The notes under the pieces were generated by a model, which worked only from the letters and a program-made list of their open reading frames with translations, was not told where the DNA came from and did not search any database. DNA of 64,000 nt from Lophium mytilinum. Its lineage: Eukaryota; Ascomycota; Dothideomycetes; Mytilinidiales; Mytilinidiaceae. The stretch lies in the NCBI GenBank assembly GCA_010093605.1, contig MU004195.1, positions 1,569,736-1,633,735 of the forward strand. Reading direction: 5' to 3'. This document shows positions 45,312-56,557 of this stretch, piece by piece (within the stretch, counting starts at the first letter, position 1; each line of letters opens with the position of its first letter). The position numbers and the translations under genes are program-made.

Positions 45312-47963
45312 ATGAGCTACCCCTACCAGTACTCGCCCCAGGGCCAGCCTGGCCCTCCTTATCCACCCCAGCGACAACAGCAAGCTCCGACAAACGGATA
45401 CGCGGCGAACGGTTACCCGGTCTATCATCAGGCTTCGCAGTTGCCTCAGCAGAGGAACATGCAATATGTAAATCCGCAGGTGGTCCAAAGCCAACCGATG
45501 GTCGTAATCCCACAAAGATCTAGTCAGCAGCACAACCAATATCAGACCCAAACCCGACCCTCACCTCAATACCTCTCCCAACCTCTGGCCGCCACTTTCG
45601 ATTCTATCGATGTCCACCCCCATAATACTCACGTGCCCCAGCGACATCCACAAACTCAGCATACTCCGCGACCCCAACATCAAACATCATACCAAGCCCA
45701 GCAGCAACAGACTCCCAACGTGCATCAGGCGCAACAGCGGCAGCAAGACGGGGCACAAAGGCAGCAGCAGACACCACTGCGGCAACATTCGGTAACGCAA
45801 CAACATCGACAGCCGCTCCAGCATAACCAGCAACCACCCCGGCCTCAGCAGCAGACACCCCGGCCTCAGCAGCAAACACCGCGCCCGCAACAGAAGACGC
45901 CAGGGTCTCAACAGCAGGCCACACGACCTGGTCAGATCCGGCACCCACAAGTGGTGATTACGACTCCCTCAAGATCTGTCTCTGTGACATCGACGACGCC
46001 AAGGGCCTCACCAAGTCCAAATGGAGCGACTGATTACAACCCACTGCTGCTCCTACTTGCGGAGGAGTATATAGAAGCTGCACATGGGATGGGTCCGACG
46101 GTCTCCCTGACTCATCAGGATCAGGAAACCTACTACAAGCTTATGTCAACAGGAATGGGATGCATGGAAGCGGTACTGAAAAACTACAAACTGCATCCGG
46201 CCGTAGAAGGTCAAATACGACTTCGCTTTGCCACTCTCTTACACAATGAAACGAATAACGATACAGAGGCTGACACGATTTTGAATCACGGGATCATGCT
46301 ATGCCAAAGACACCGCCTTCTCGACTTAAAGTACAGCATGCAGCATCTTCAAGCACGTGTTTTGGCGAAAACAAATCCAGGCGCTGCCATCAAGACCTTG
46401 GACAAGGTCATAAGGGAGGCCGAAGACTATGGACATGTTGCTTGGGTATACGCGTTGCGGTTTTTGTGTGTCTCGCTGTCCCAACAAACCCCCTCACAGC
46501 GTGGTTATTCGACTTCGCTGCATCATCTAGATGCAATATCAAGACTTTCGGACGACCACAGAGACTTGGCGATATATGTCGTTTCTGCTACGTTCAAAGC
46601 TCTCTTGCACCTACGGACCCCAGGAACAGATAGCATGATTGAGGCTCAACGCGCAATTGCTGATGCCCGACAATACCAGCTGGATCGGTCCGTGCAAGGA
46701 TTAACGCAGATCATGGCCCTTCTCAGTATTTTGGATGTTGTTTGCAGCATTCAAAATAAAAAGAGAGACGACATTCTTGAAAAGATGAATACCATGCATC
46801 AGTTCATGGATCGCCGAAATCCTACTAAAGGTACGGAACAGACAAGTGATGAAGGGTTTCTGGGCGTACCAATCGATCACAGCTCTAGTGGTCAACTTCA
46901 CGCATCAACAGGAGGGATTTTCAGAAAGACCGCCGATGGGCGAGACCAGCTCGTCTTCGCCTGGTTCCATCACCGGGATATCTATTGCCTAGGCTATTAC
47001 TTATCCGGTGTAGCAGCCAGTTTGAACAACGAAAAGAAATCTATGTACTTCCTGCAGGAGGGAATCAAGCTGATTCGGGGTGTGTACCTTCCTAGCAGTT
47101 GTCAGCATCTCCCTGTCACTGATCACATTTTAGAGAGCTTGCAACAGCATGAGGCACACCCCGAATCGATATCCGAGATGTCTAGTCTTACGAACTGGCG
47201 GACCTTGATGGACTGGCACATTAGGTTGCAATTGGCTTTCCATTCTTGCAATCGAGCGGATTGGCAAGCCGCCAGGAATACCCAGACATTCTTGCAGCAA
47301 ACCGCCGGCCATTCCTCTCTGGGCGATGCGATGTATCGTGAGCGATTAGCAGTTTATCTAGGAGGCGCCATCGATCAAGGCGCAGGCCAGCTTGACTCTG
47401 CTCTACGGTCCTACCAATCAGATATTCTAGCTCTCCCTGAAGCCGCCCTTGTCAACGATCCAAACACCGATATCGCCATCCTCGCCGCTTTGAACACCCT
47501 CCTAATTATCCGAGAGCCTTCACACCCTCAGCACGTCCAGTTCGGGTATCTTATGACGCAGCTCGAGCCTTTCTGTAGTCATCACAAATCAGGAGATATC
47601 GTCGCAGCATTTCAATTAATCCGGGGCTGCATCGATAACGCCAGAACCGTGAACTCGACTACCTACATCAAAACAGCCCTGAAAAATGCCAGAGGTGTGT
47701 CAAACCAGCAGCTTACATGCATGGCTATGGCCGCATTTACGTTCCAATTTGCCACCGATAGGCTGGATGAAGGGGCTGTGAAAGCTCATGAAGCATGCCA
47801 GAAGGTCGCAGTTCGCGCACAAAGCAAGCTATGGGAGTGCACGGCAGACGGGATGCTGGCGACGCTTCTGGAGAAGCTAGGGAATGGTCAACAGGCCGCA
47901 GTCGTCAGGACCGAGATTGAGGAGCTGAGAGAGAGCTTGCCCGAGGACCTGAGGGGTTATTGA
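45312..47963 (+). CDS. MAU2: Cohesin loader subunit Mau2/Scc4
   Basis: Partner of Scc2/Nipbl in the complex that loads cohesin onto chromosomes. Intronless 883-aa frame. Residues 1-235 are Gln/Pro-rich and variable, with a short tandem repeat of PRPQQQT-like units at about 175-200 (DNA 45838-45910). From NPLLLLLAEEYIEAAHGMG to the end is the TPR-rich Mau2 array, with blocks QIRLRFATLLHNET, LLDLKYSMQHLQARVL and, at the C-terminus, AVVRTEIEELRESLPEDLRGY. Length is a little above animal Mau2 because of the Gln-rich head. Assignment is by whole-protein resemblance to fungal Mau2/Ssl3 proteins. Confidence 0.9.
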   Translation: MSYPYQYSPQGQPGPPYPPQRQQQAPTNGYAANGYPVYHQASQLPQQRNMQYVNPQVVQSQPMVVIPQRSSQQHNQYQTQTRPSPQYLSQPLAATFDSIDVHPHNTHVPQRHPQTQHTPRPQHQTSYQAQQQQTPNVHQAQQRQQDGAQRQQQTPLRQHSVTQQHRQPLQHNQQPPRPQQQTPRPQQQTPRPQQKTPGSQQQATRPGQIRHPQVVITTPSRSVSVTSTTPRASPSPNGATDYNPLLLLLAEEYIEAAHGMGPTVSLTHQDQETYYKLMSTGMGCMEAVLKNYKLHPAVEGQIRLRFATLLHNETNNDTEADTILNHGIMLCQRHRLLDLKYSMQHLQARVLAKTNPGAAIKTLDKVIREAEDYGHVAWVYALRFLCVSLSQQTPSQRGYSTSLHHLDAISRLSDDHRDLAIYVVSATFKALLHLRTPGTDSMIEAQRAIADARQYQLDRSVQGLTQIMALLSILDVVCSIQNKKRDDILEKMNTMHQFMDRRNPTKGTEQTSDEGFLGVPIDHSSSGQLHASTGGIFRKTADGRDQLVFAWFHHRDIYCLGYYLSGVAASLNNEKKSMYFLQEGIKLIRGVYLPSSCQHLPVTDHILESLQQHEAHPESISEMSSLTNWRTLMDWHIRLQLAFHSCNRADWQAARNTQTFLQQTAGHSSLGDAMYRERLAVYLGGAIDQGAGQLDSALRSYQSDILALPEAALVNDPNTDIAILAALNTLLIIREPSHPQHVQFGYLMTQLEPFCSHHKSGDIVAAFQLIRGCIDNARTVNSTTYIKTALKNARGVSNQQLTCMAMAAFTFQFATDRLDEGAVKAHEACQKVAVRAQSKLWECTADGMLATLLEKLGNGQQAAVVRTEIEELRESLPEDLRGY

Positions 47964-49147
47964 AGCCGTTTTCATGCCGGTGCGATTTTTCGACGATACC
48001 ATGTCATCTGTGGGTGTTATGTGGCGTTCTGTGTTTGTGGGCATGGTGTATCACACGCATACTGTCCGATGCTACGCGAGTATCTTGTCATGGTCTTTTG
48101 TCTTTCTTTCTTTATGGGCAAAACGGCAATACTGTGCAGGAGAAGGAGACATTTTCTGGCGTTCCAAAAATATCATGGGGCAAGCATGTATGTGGAGCAT
48201 CGAGGTCCACAGCTCTTACACGGGATGCGATGGTAGGTACCTGTATCAGTACCATGGTGTGATATACTTTATGTTAAATGGCCATTGAACTAGGTGTAGT
48301 TGAGTAGATGAAAGCTGTAGTAGCTTTACGAACGACTGATGGTGGAATGAACAGAACATTTATGAATCTCGTTTCAAAAAGGCACTACCGTCTCATCTCC
48401 AATCTCCACTTCTCTCTCCGTCTCTCTCGACCCCACCCCTTTCCTCGCCTTGAAGTTAACATATCTCACACCAAACCATTCCGCCGCACTCTCTTTCAAT
48501 CCAGAATCCTTCTACCAAATCCATGCCCGCCCTCGCCATTCCACTCTATGTCCCAGCTCCCTATCCCTTGCCATGACAGATCCAGCACATCCGGTTCACT
48601 CCCTGGAAACGCAGCTCGACTACCCAATGAATCTTCGATAAATCTTTTGTTCTGCCGCCTTTCTCAGTACTTTTATTCGCGACTGTTCAAATGCGGAGAG
48701 CGCTTTAGAAGTAGCTAGGAAGTCCGCTTGCAGAGGAGTTAGGTCCGATGGGCTATTGAGGTGTATGTCTCAGTGATATCAGGAACGTTCAAAGCGGACT
48801 TGGTGACGGTGATATAGAATTTGCCACTATCAGGCAGCGGCATTCGTAATGGGTAGTTGAGGTTATCGGAAATCGGTGGAAGGACGGATGGTGGACGTCA
48901 CCTTCCGTCGTTCAGCTTCGAATTTCTTGAACTCCTTCTCTCCGCGACATTCTCCGCGAAAATGGCATTCTCAGGCTTACGCAAATGCTAGTTCGTTAGC
49001 TGTATAGATATGTTAGACGCCGCCTGAAGTGACCTCGCGAGGCTCCAGTCTATTCAAATCTCTAAACAAAAGTCGTTTCCAGGATCTTCAGAACGGGTCG
49101 AGGTCACTTCAGACGGCGACATCCAGCCCTGGTGAAATCTAGCTCTG
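47964..49147. other. Gene-free spacer with a foldback repeat
   Basis: No supportable gene. Overlapping frames from 47960 to 48288 and 48308 to 48718 have poor composition. A 20-bp inverted repeat lies at 49018-49118 (listed separately). Confidence 0.5.
49018..49118. repeat. Inverted repeat, 20-bp arms, 61-bp loop
   Basis: Left arm 49018-49037 starts CGCCGCCTGAAGTGACC; right arm 49099-49118 is its reverse complement with one mismatch (19 of 20). It lies just upstream of the first unknown membrane-protein gene. It could be a miniature foldback element, a hairpin in a transcript leader, or a regulatory palindrome. Confidence 0.75.
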
Positions 49148-50182
49148 GTGACATCCAGCTCTACAGAAGTCAGTTGGGACCCGCTTGAATCACCGCATCC
49201 GTCATTCACTACTTCACCATCAGCAATCTCTTCAACGCCAGTCTTTCGCGTCCGCAGCCAACCGTCACACTCCGCGCGCCCTCACTACAACCTCTCGGAA
49301 CGGAATCAAGTACCAGCACCCATGATGACAATCTCGTCCACCGTCTATAACGTGCGAAACGCGTTCCTGGTCTACATCTTCACCTGGCCTGTCGTCATAT
49401 TCGTCGGTACCTTGCTGTGGGAGTTTCTCAAAGTCTTCTATTTCCTCATACTCTGCTCCACACTCATCAAGATCAACTTTGCCCTCTGGACGCTGCTCCA
49501 TCTCTACCGGCTGACTCTGTTCCTCACCGCCTCCGCCCTCGAAGCCAAGCTCACCCTGGCATGTCGACTCGAGCCGTCAACCCAGCCACGGCCGGACTTC
49601 CTACAGCGCCTCGTGGGCATGGACGCACGACGGCGGACAATGGGCCAGCCTTGGTCCTACGGCACAGTGCTGGGCTATTGGCGCATGCGCATGCCCGCAA
49701 TCTTGCTAGTCACTATCATAGCAGCAGCAATGCTGCTCGCCCCGAGCTCAGGAGCGTTGTTTTGGGTGTGGGTGCCCCTATCCTGGGTCGTGCGGCTCTT
49801 AGTGTCGGCGGTGTTCATGTACTATTTACATTGGATCGAATGCCCGGCTCTGGATACGGAGTACAAGCGGATGATAACTTTGAGGTGGATTATTTTGAAC
49901 AGCGTGAACATACGCTGTATGGAATGGCTGGTCTGGCTGATGAACGCCTTCAGTGGGGAGCAGATTGTGCAACGGGAAGATGATTGGGAATACCTGGAAA
50001 CTCGGCACGTCGACTCACGTATGGAACTAGAGAACTTCCGGCAGCAGCTTCCGCAGAGCGAGGAGGCCCGCGATGGAACATTCCATGAACCTGAGGAGAC
50101 AAGGCAGCTGGTGGAGAAAACGAGGGTCGTTGACGAGGCACTGCGGCTTATGGGGGAGGAAGTGCGCAAGCACATCGAATAG
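49148..50182 (+). CDS. Unknown multi-pass membrane protein
   Basis: 344-aa uninterrupted frame with no family I recognise. About residues 65-130 hold two or three hydrophobic segments (VYIFTWPVVIFVGTLLWEFL, FYFLILCSTLI), followed by a loop rich in Arg, then segments around 185-245 (ILLVTIIAAAMLLA, FWVWVPLSWVVRLLVSAVFM). The last 80 residues are cytosolic-looking, highly charged and predicted helical. The first 58 residues are Ser/Pro-rich, and an internal ATG pair at 49322 could be the true start. It lies 479 bp upstream of another unknown membrane protein on the same strand, with similar layout (membrane core plus acidic tail) but no clear sequence identity. Sustained coding-like composition over the full frame supports a real gene. 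Confidence 0.6.
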   Translation: MTSSSTEVSWDPLESPHPSFTTSPSAISSTPVFRVRSQPSHSARPHYNLSERNQVPAPMMTISSTVYNVRNAFLVYIFTWPVVIFVGTLLWEFLKVFYFLILCSTLIKINFALWTLLHLYRLTLFLTASALEAKLTLACRLEPSTQPRPDFLQRLVGMDARRRTMGQPWSYGTVLGYWRMRMPAILLVTIIAAAMLLAPSSGALFWVWVPLSWVVRLLVSAVFMYYLHWIECPALDTEYKRMITLRWIILNSVNIRCMEWLVWLMNAFSGEQIVQREDDWEYLETRHVDSRMELENFRQQLPQSEEARDGTFHEPEETRQLVEKTRVVDEALRLMGEEVRKHIE

Positions 50183-50661
50183 TTATACGTTACTAGTGAG
50201 GTCTTACACCCCCCTCCCCCCCTGGGTGCTCTAGCGCGTTTCGCAGCTATTCAAATCGATCGGACATTGGCATGCTTCGATCGCAATGCATACATGTCTA
50301 ACACTGTATGAAGTGCTTCTGTCCAATCTGAGACATTTTTAAAAAACTTACATAGTCACGCCGTCGTCATTGTCTTGGTTTGCATCAAAGCATCTGCGGC
50401 GACTTTCCCGAAACTCCTAGAGTAAAACAAAGACTGGTACTGCTCATCCGAGACTTTCTCTTTAACTGCTTGTTGGTTAGGCTCGGAGCTTCTTGTAAAT
50501 GATAAGATACGGGAAAGGCCCACACGGTGGGTGAATGCTCCGCAAAGTACTCACCCGTTATAAAGGCTTCATGAGACACGTACTAAACCCCAGCAGATCC
50601 ACGACCAACCGCCCTTACCGTAAATACACCACCAGGTCTGCACTCGTCTTCGGAGCTCAAG
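50183..50661. other. Spacer with a C-rich run
   Basis: 479 bases between the two membrane-protein genes. A C-rich tract occurs near 50207-50222. No gene. Confidence 0.5.
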
Positions 50662-51484
50662 ATGCCCGGGGAAACGGTCCATCCCCTCCTCCCCCAGCTA
50701 CGAGTGTATCTCGTATACGCTGTTGTCCCTGGATTGCTTTGGTTCGATGCCAAAGTAGATCCAGAAGTCGATACATGGGCTGAGCGGCTGTTGTCAGAGT
50801 CTGACTCGCTCAACATCCTCGCATCCACCGTCATCAAGCCAGTCATCGTCGGCATGTTCATAGCCTTCATCAGCTGGCTGGCGTCCTGGTATGGCTTTGC
50901 GCTCCTATTCCCACTCCGCCGCATTCACTTCGGGGCCAATTGTCAACTGTTTGTCCCACTGCTCGCGGGCCTTCTGATCGGCTCCACGGTATTGGCTCTG
51001 TCATTGGATGTGCCCACGGGGACTCATAGAGTATTGCGGAATTGGAGCCCTGTTCGTGTCCTGGTGGATATCGAGGAACTCTATATGGCCACCTTGCTTA
51101 CCTGCGGCTACATGCATTGCATCTCCATGACGGCCCAAGTCATCATCCTGACCTACTGCAGAGACTTCTACGCACCGGAGTCTTGGGCCATTTTTGAGTA
51201 CACCGAGGAGCCTCGTACGGTCCCCGTGCCTTTGATTCGCGTAGTTTCCGAAAAGCATCTGGTAAGCATTTTGCCGCAAAAACTCTAGAAGGGTTGCTAA
51301 CTACATATCTTAGCTTCAAGAAGTGAAAGTCGGAGAATCGAGATCCGGTATCAGCAACGAAAATGATGATAGTACTGACGGAAGCACGAGCTTCATCGAA
51401 GAGGACGAGTTGGCGGAGAAGCCGTGGGGAAGCGTGATCCAGGACGAGGAGCAAGTGATCGAAGACGATTTGGAGGATGTCTAG
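50662..51484 (+). CDS. Unknown four-helix membrane protein with acidic tail
   Basis: Two exons, 50662-51261 and 51314-51484, join in phase to 256 aa. Four hydrophobic segments are visible: around residues 12-28, 54-80, 93-115 and 135-160. The C-terminal 60 residues, mostly from exon 2, are Asp/Glu-rich (SFIEEDELAEKPW, ending DDLEDV). No known family is recognised. Intron 1 has a GTAAGC donor and a CTTAG acceptor. Lying beside another unknown membrane protein on the same strand suggests either an old divergent duplication or functional pairing; neither can be shown here. Confidence 0.6.
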
Positions 51485-53551
51485 AATCAGTTTGTCCGGC
51501 GAGAGGAGTGTGAATGACAGTGTGGAATTGAATACAGATTGGGGACTGAGATGCCGAGCTTATGGAACTTCTGAATATCCGGATGGCTACTCGATTTATA
51601 GAGCGACGGAATATATGTCAACGACTGTAGTTCTCCGAAGGTAGGACCGTTGGACTTTTCATCCATAGAAAGTGGAGGTATGGCGGGCTGTAACGAGCAT
51701 TTTCAGGGGCATTAATTGCTGTACCTTGAGAGTTCAGAAGATCGTTTGACCAACGGACTGTTTTGTCCCCCATAGAATTAAGAAGCACATAGAGTCTCGA
51801 TTGGAACCCTCTTACCTCAGCTCATCACCTCTTGCACTGTATATGTGATTATTTAATCGTGGACACCAGGTTGAGACGACGCACGGAGGGAGGCGTGTTC
51901 CAGCTTTGTTAAAATATAGCAATCACCTACAGCAACCAATGCGGTACCAAACTTGGGTGCATTCCTGGATATTAGCTCGTCTCCCACCTAATATCAGACG
52001 CAACGGCCTGCATTTGACAAGCTTTGACGACACCACTTAAGGAGAGTCGGGACCGCCAGCATCAAATCATTCTAATGATACTAACCGTCGCCCTTCCAAC
52101 CCAACTCGCGTCATCTTCAATACCCGTTTGTGAGCTCCGTTCTTGCCCCTTTCAGCCACCAGCTCAAATCTTGTCCATCGGCACCCGTGATCTGAGACAG
52201 CACTCTCTTATCCTGGATTGATCGAGAGGTGGGGAAGTTAGGACTTGGAGCGGTTCTGAGAGGGTTTTTGTAAGTTCTTCCGCATAAGAGGATTTCGCCT
52301 TCGTTCTAATCGATCATAACGACCAAAGAATTAAGAAGGGGTAGCTTGCAATTGTATGGGAATGTGAAGATTACATCAAATACCGGATATGGGGGGTAAC
52401 TTTGGTACGTACCCGTTCATGCCCAGGTCTCCTTTTCAGCTCGGCTGCAGTCCCGGAACTCATCCCGCTTATGCCATACTCAGATCACGACTAATCAGCA
52501 ATGTCTCTTTCGCAGCACCCATATGATCCTGGGTCAGCATTATACGACCACTTGTACGGCATCTTCCCACAATCACAGGTAAGTATTGCATAGCAATCTT
52601 TCCATTTCCTCCCCTTCGCCCTCCCTGCCCTCCCCGCTCGCTACACTTCGCCTTCATTACCCCCCCTAATTACGGCCTCCAATGCCTCGAGACCAACTCC
52701 TCCCACTTTCAACCTCCAACCGCCCATTCAACACTTCCTCACGAAACTACTCCGCCCACCCTACCAGCTCCGCACGCTTCTCCTCGACAACGGGGCCCAG
52801 AGTTCTTTAGGGGCGGACAACCGTCGAAGCCAACACCCCCCTATCCCCTCATCCCCTACCTCCTCTCCTCCGCTCCTCAAAACGCACCCCTAGACTCCCA
52901 ATTTCTCAAGCGGTGAGTGACCCACACGCAGCTCTATAGCTTCCGCAACGCTGTGATCAGCGTAGACGTAAGCCGGAGGCAGAGGAGGGGAAGCCGGTAA
53001 CCGAAACCTCCTTTCTGCGCGGTTGTGCGGGAGGTTGGGTATATAGTGGAGGCTTAGCAGAGGGTGGGATCGCGGGAGGATGTGGAGGCGGACCGGGGGG
53101 TGGATTGGAAGGCGGCGGAGGGGGCGGGCTTGTGGTAGGTGATGGTTGGAAGACGGATGGGAGGGCCGAGTGGATGAGATGATCGGGCTGGAGGGGATGA
53201 GGACGTGTTTCCATCAAGATCTACCGGACTTCTCATCGTCTTCCACATTTTGGTCTCGAGGTCCGAGATAAGCATGATTAAGTTGACTCTGATATTTGTA
53301 AGAAGTTTCAGCGAAGGTCATCGTTCTATCTATCCATTGTCAGCAAGTGCGGTTCTAAAAACGGTGCGGTGTTTCCTAGATTACATCCAATACCACTGAC
53401 TTTATGTTGGAGGCAAGCTCCATCAGTCGTAGTGAGCGCAACAACTCCCGTCTTTCCAGTTGTTGTATGGGAAGAGAAGGGTAGAATGGAGTTGGTGAAG
53501 GTCGCCCTTTCATCTAGCTAGGATTTCAGCCATTACGATGTACCCAATAGG
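51485..53551. other. Gene-free spacer with a dispersed repeat
   Basis: 2 kb without a supportable gene. Frames at 52024-52221, 52469-52657 and 52957-53217 lack domains; the last is a Pro-rich reading of C/G-rich DNA. The 60-bp dispersed repeat copy B is at 52490-52549. Confidence 0.5.
52490..52549 (-). repeat. 60-bp dispersed repeat, copy B
   Basis: Reverse complement of this segment matches 14730-14789 at 51 of 60 positions without gaps. Differences are a mix of transitions and transversions, so they are not a pure RIP pattern. It lies in gene-free DNA like copy A. Confidence 0.75.
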
Positions 53552-56500
53552 CTAGAGCGTCTGTTTTGCCGCTAACACTTTGGCGGGCATAACTTTCCGA
53601 GCGTGTTTCTTTGAGAAGAATTCTGGCATCGTTAGATATCGTTGTCGTTGAGAACCGAATGAAACTTGAGACTGAGAACGCTTACTGAATAGAGACAACG
53701 ATGCCCTTTTGCTCTTCGTCTTGTGGGATTCCTTGGCCGGGGATTGTCCATGCAGGATCGCGAACTCATTCAACTCCTCGAGAGCACCCGGTTTGATCTT
53801 GTGCTTAGGTGCATTTGCTACGTGATCTAGAATTGTCGAGCCTTCGAATATCTCGCCAAAATCTGCTCCGTTATCGAGGAGGAACCTCATCATGTCCAAT
53901 CCTCGAGCATATGAGATGTCTCTTTCAGAGAGGTACGGATACGGAAGCAACTTACGCAAATTGCTTGATGGCGCAGTGTTATATACATACGCAGCATCAA
54001 GAAGCAATGGGACCAAGCGATCGTCTCGGTCCATGGGGTTCCAGGACGGAAGTTTTGATTCCAGATACCAAACAAAACCAAATGCGACAACATAGTTGAG
54101 AAAGTCTCTCGGACGATGTTTGGGCCATCCATCCACAATCTGGTCTATATGTGTCCAATGTGGTCGTACTCCAAGATGTGTATCAGCTAAGGTAGTCATC
54201 ATAGACTTGCCATTTTTCGAGCTTTTGAAAGTCAAATAAACAAGGGTCGTATCGAGTTGATCCAGCGCTTTGATCCGGACATTCATGCTGGTATCACTCC
54301 GACATTCTGAGAGATGACGTACGAAACCTTTCATCAAAGCTTCTAGCTCTCCGATGTTGTCTGCTATATTGGTTTTCATCAACATAAGGTACGACAAGGT
54401 AAGCGACAGATTTGGATCGAAAGACTTGGGGGCCGTGTTCTTGATCTTTTCCCATGTATCTTCATCTTCAATGAAATCTTTCACAGTCCTATGGAGATAC
54501 TCAACCGTAGAAAAGGCCGAAAGGTGGCGTTTAGGGACCTCAAGTAAGCCCTTGCATCGGCTGTTTAAGCGACGTCGAAACCTATCGATTTTAGCTTCAA
54601 GCTTCTCGGGGTCCAACGGTGCTATCGTTGCTTCGAGAATAGCATCCGCATCTTCATCTGCAAATGCGAAGGTCAACACTTGTAAAGGTGATTGGATCTC
54701 GCCTGAGGACGCTCGAAATATTTGGAAGAGCTGAGACGCATGCTCCCTGTGCGCTGGTTCCTGGCTATCCAGAATCTTTTGGAAAAAGCCCTCAAGGTCA
54801 GGGGGGATTGACTCGAGCCGTTTCTCTAGGTCGTTCATATTGTCTCCGTTGCTGAGGCCGGCCAGGAGAAGGTCTACTACCAAGGATACCCAAAGAAAAA
54901 CACCGGAAGCTTTCTGGGCAATATCTTCCGTCAACTTTGTGGCGTACTCAGGATCTTCTGCTTTCAAAGCAAGATATCCCGCATTCTTGCCAAAGCTCGA
55001 AGTGATAAAATGTCTCATGTCCGGGAGAGTTAACTCATGTATGTGCAGACTTGGGCGCTTTGCAAACGCATCCTCGAACACAGGCCAGAGACGGCTGGAT
55101 ACACACATCTTGACTCTGCAATTTGGTAAGGTCAATAGCTTCTCCAGGAACACAATAAGTTGTTGCTTTTCGCCTTGATACTCGTCTAAACCGTCAATGA
55201 GGAAGAAAAATCGCTTCGATGGCCCGACTTGTTCGATCAAACGCAGGAATGCCCGGAGCAACTCAGTCCACGTGAGATCTTCATTTGGCGGTAAACCTAG
55301 GAGGCTGAAAGTTTCCCATCGGTCCGGAAATGCAGACGGCGCAATATCTTGACACTGGGCGACAATCTGGCGTAACAAGGACTGGACAAGCCCATGTTGG
55401 GACATTTCAACGGATGCGCCAGAATTCCAGAAGAAGAAACCGGCCCTCACAACTGGGATGCCATGGTCCATCGATTCGGAAAGCAGCCTATCCGTCCGCG
55501 GGTCGTCGTGGAGCAGCTTCATAAGCGTCGTTTTGCCCGCGCCGGCCTTTCCTGAGATCCAGTACAGTTGGGACCGGCTTTCAAGCCACTCGGAGAAGTT
55601 GTCCCATGTTGCGCCAATGCCCTCAGTGCCTTCAGGTGTATCTGTACGATAAATCCATTCGAACGTCTCTCGATACCGATCGCTGATTCGGTCATGTCGG
55701 TCTTGTCTCTCTTTATAGTCCAGACAACGGAGGATGTGTCGCGCGAACTCGTCAGCCTGCACTTGAAGTCCAAGCTCTCCGAGGTTGGACCGCGAGAATA
55801 TTGACGAGTCATAGTTGAGGTCATTTGTGTATTGCTCGCGAATAATCTGAATCAAGTCTTTACCCCACTGCCGATTTTCCTGGATATGGGCCTGGAGTGT
55901 CTTCAGCACTGATTCGAGGCGGCCGCCAACATCGGACCGTGAAGAGTACACCTCTTCTCTATCCAGCGTCAGCTCTAGAATAGTGTGTTCAATACTATAT
56001 CATAGGTCCAGGCACACTTTGGATTTTGGAAATGCGGCGGGGAGCCTGAGCTGTGGCGGACGAGTGTGACCGGACTTATGACTTGTGACTGTAGTCGTTC
56101 CATAGCTCAAAATACGCGTCGAAACATACCGTAATATTACCACAATGTTCAGCGTCAACTGTTGACGAAAGCCATCGATCCTTCGCTGTAGTTCCTCTAT
56201 GTGGTCTTCTTTCCACCTGCTTTTCAACGCTGATAGGCAACTTTGCCACCGCGTGCCTTCTTGTTCAAGCTGTATGGAGTCTAGCACTTGTATAAGCTCC
56301 GCTGCGACACGTTGTGCGTCTTGGCAAAGAGTTCGGAGGTCGTGAGATTGCTGAGAGGTTGAGTCGGTCGCTTGAAGCCGCTGGAGCTCCTGACTCTGGG
56401 CCGAGAGTGTCTGGGTGATGTGACGGAGATCATCATGTTCATCCGTTCGCCCATCAGTGGATCTGTAGAGCTTTCGGCTTCCCGAGATCAGTTTACTCGA

Positions 56501-56557
56501 GAATTCTACAAAGGTAACAACGCCAGTTGCCACGGCGAGCGCGGAGAAAGGCTCCAT
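53552..56557 (-). CDS. NACHT NTPase with fungal STAND N-terminal domain (NLR-like)
   Basis: Two exons, 56557-56130 and 55994-53552, join in phase to 956 aa. Residues 1-140 match the fungal STAND N-terminal domain (MEPFSALAVATGVVTFVEFS then an amphipathic helical bundle). The NACHT domain follows, with Walker A GKAGAGKT at about 291-298, Walker B FFFLIDGLDE at about 405-414, and a sensor-like CVSSRLWP. The middle is helical. Near the C-terminus one ankyrin-like unit is visible (MMRFLLDNGADF), but no repeat array. Such proteins are NLR-like receptors, and some control incompatibility and cell death in fungi. The ligand-sensing half here lacks the usual WD40, TPR or full ankyrin array, so its trigger is unknown. 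The intron acceptor (GATATAG) was chosen because only it keeps phase and gives a smooth helix. Confidence 0.88.

Noticed and set aside
52957-53217. Pro-rich 86-codon frame on the minus strand
   Set aside because: A reading of G/C-rich low-complexity DNA with no domain and an overlapping alternative frame.
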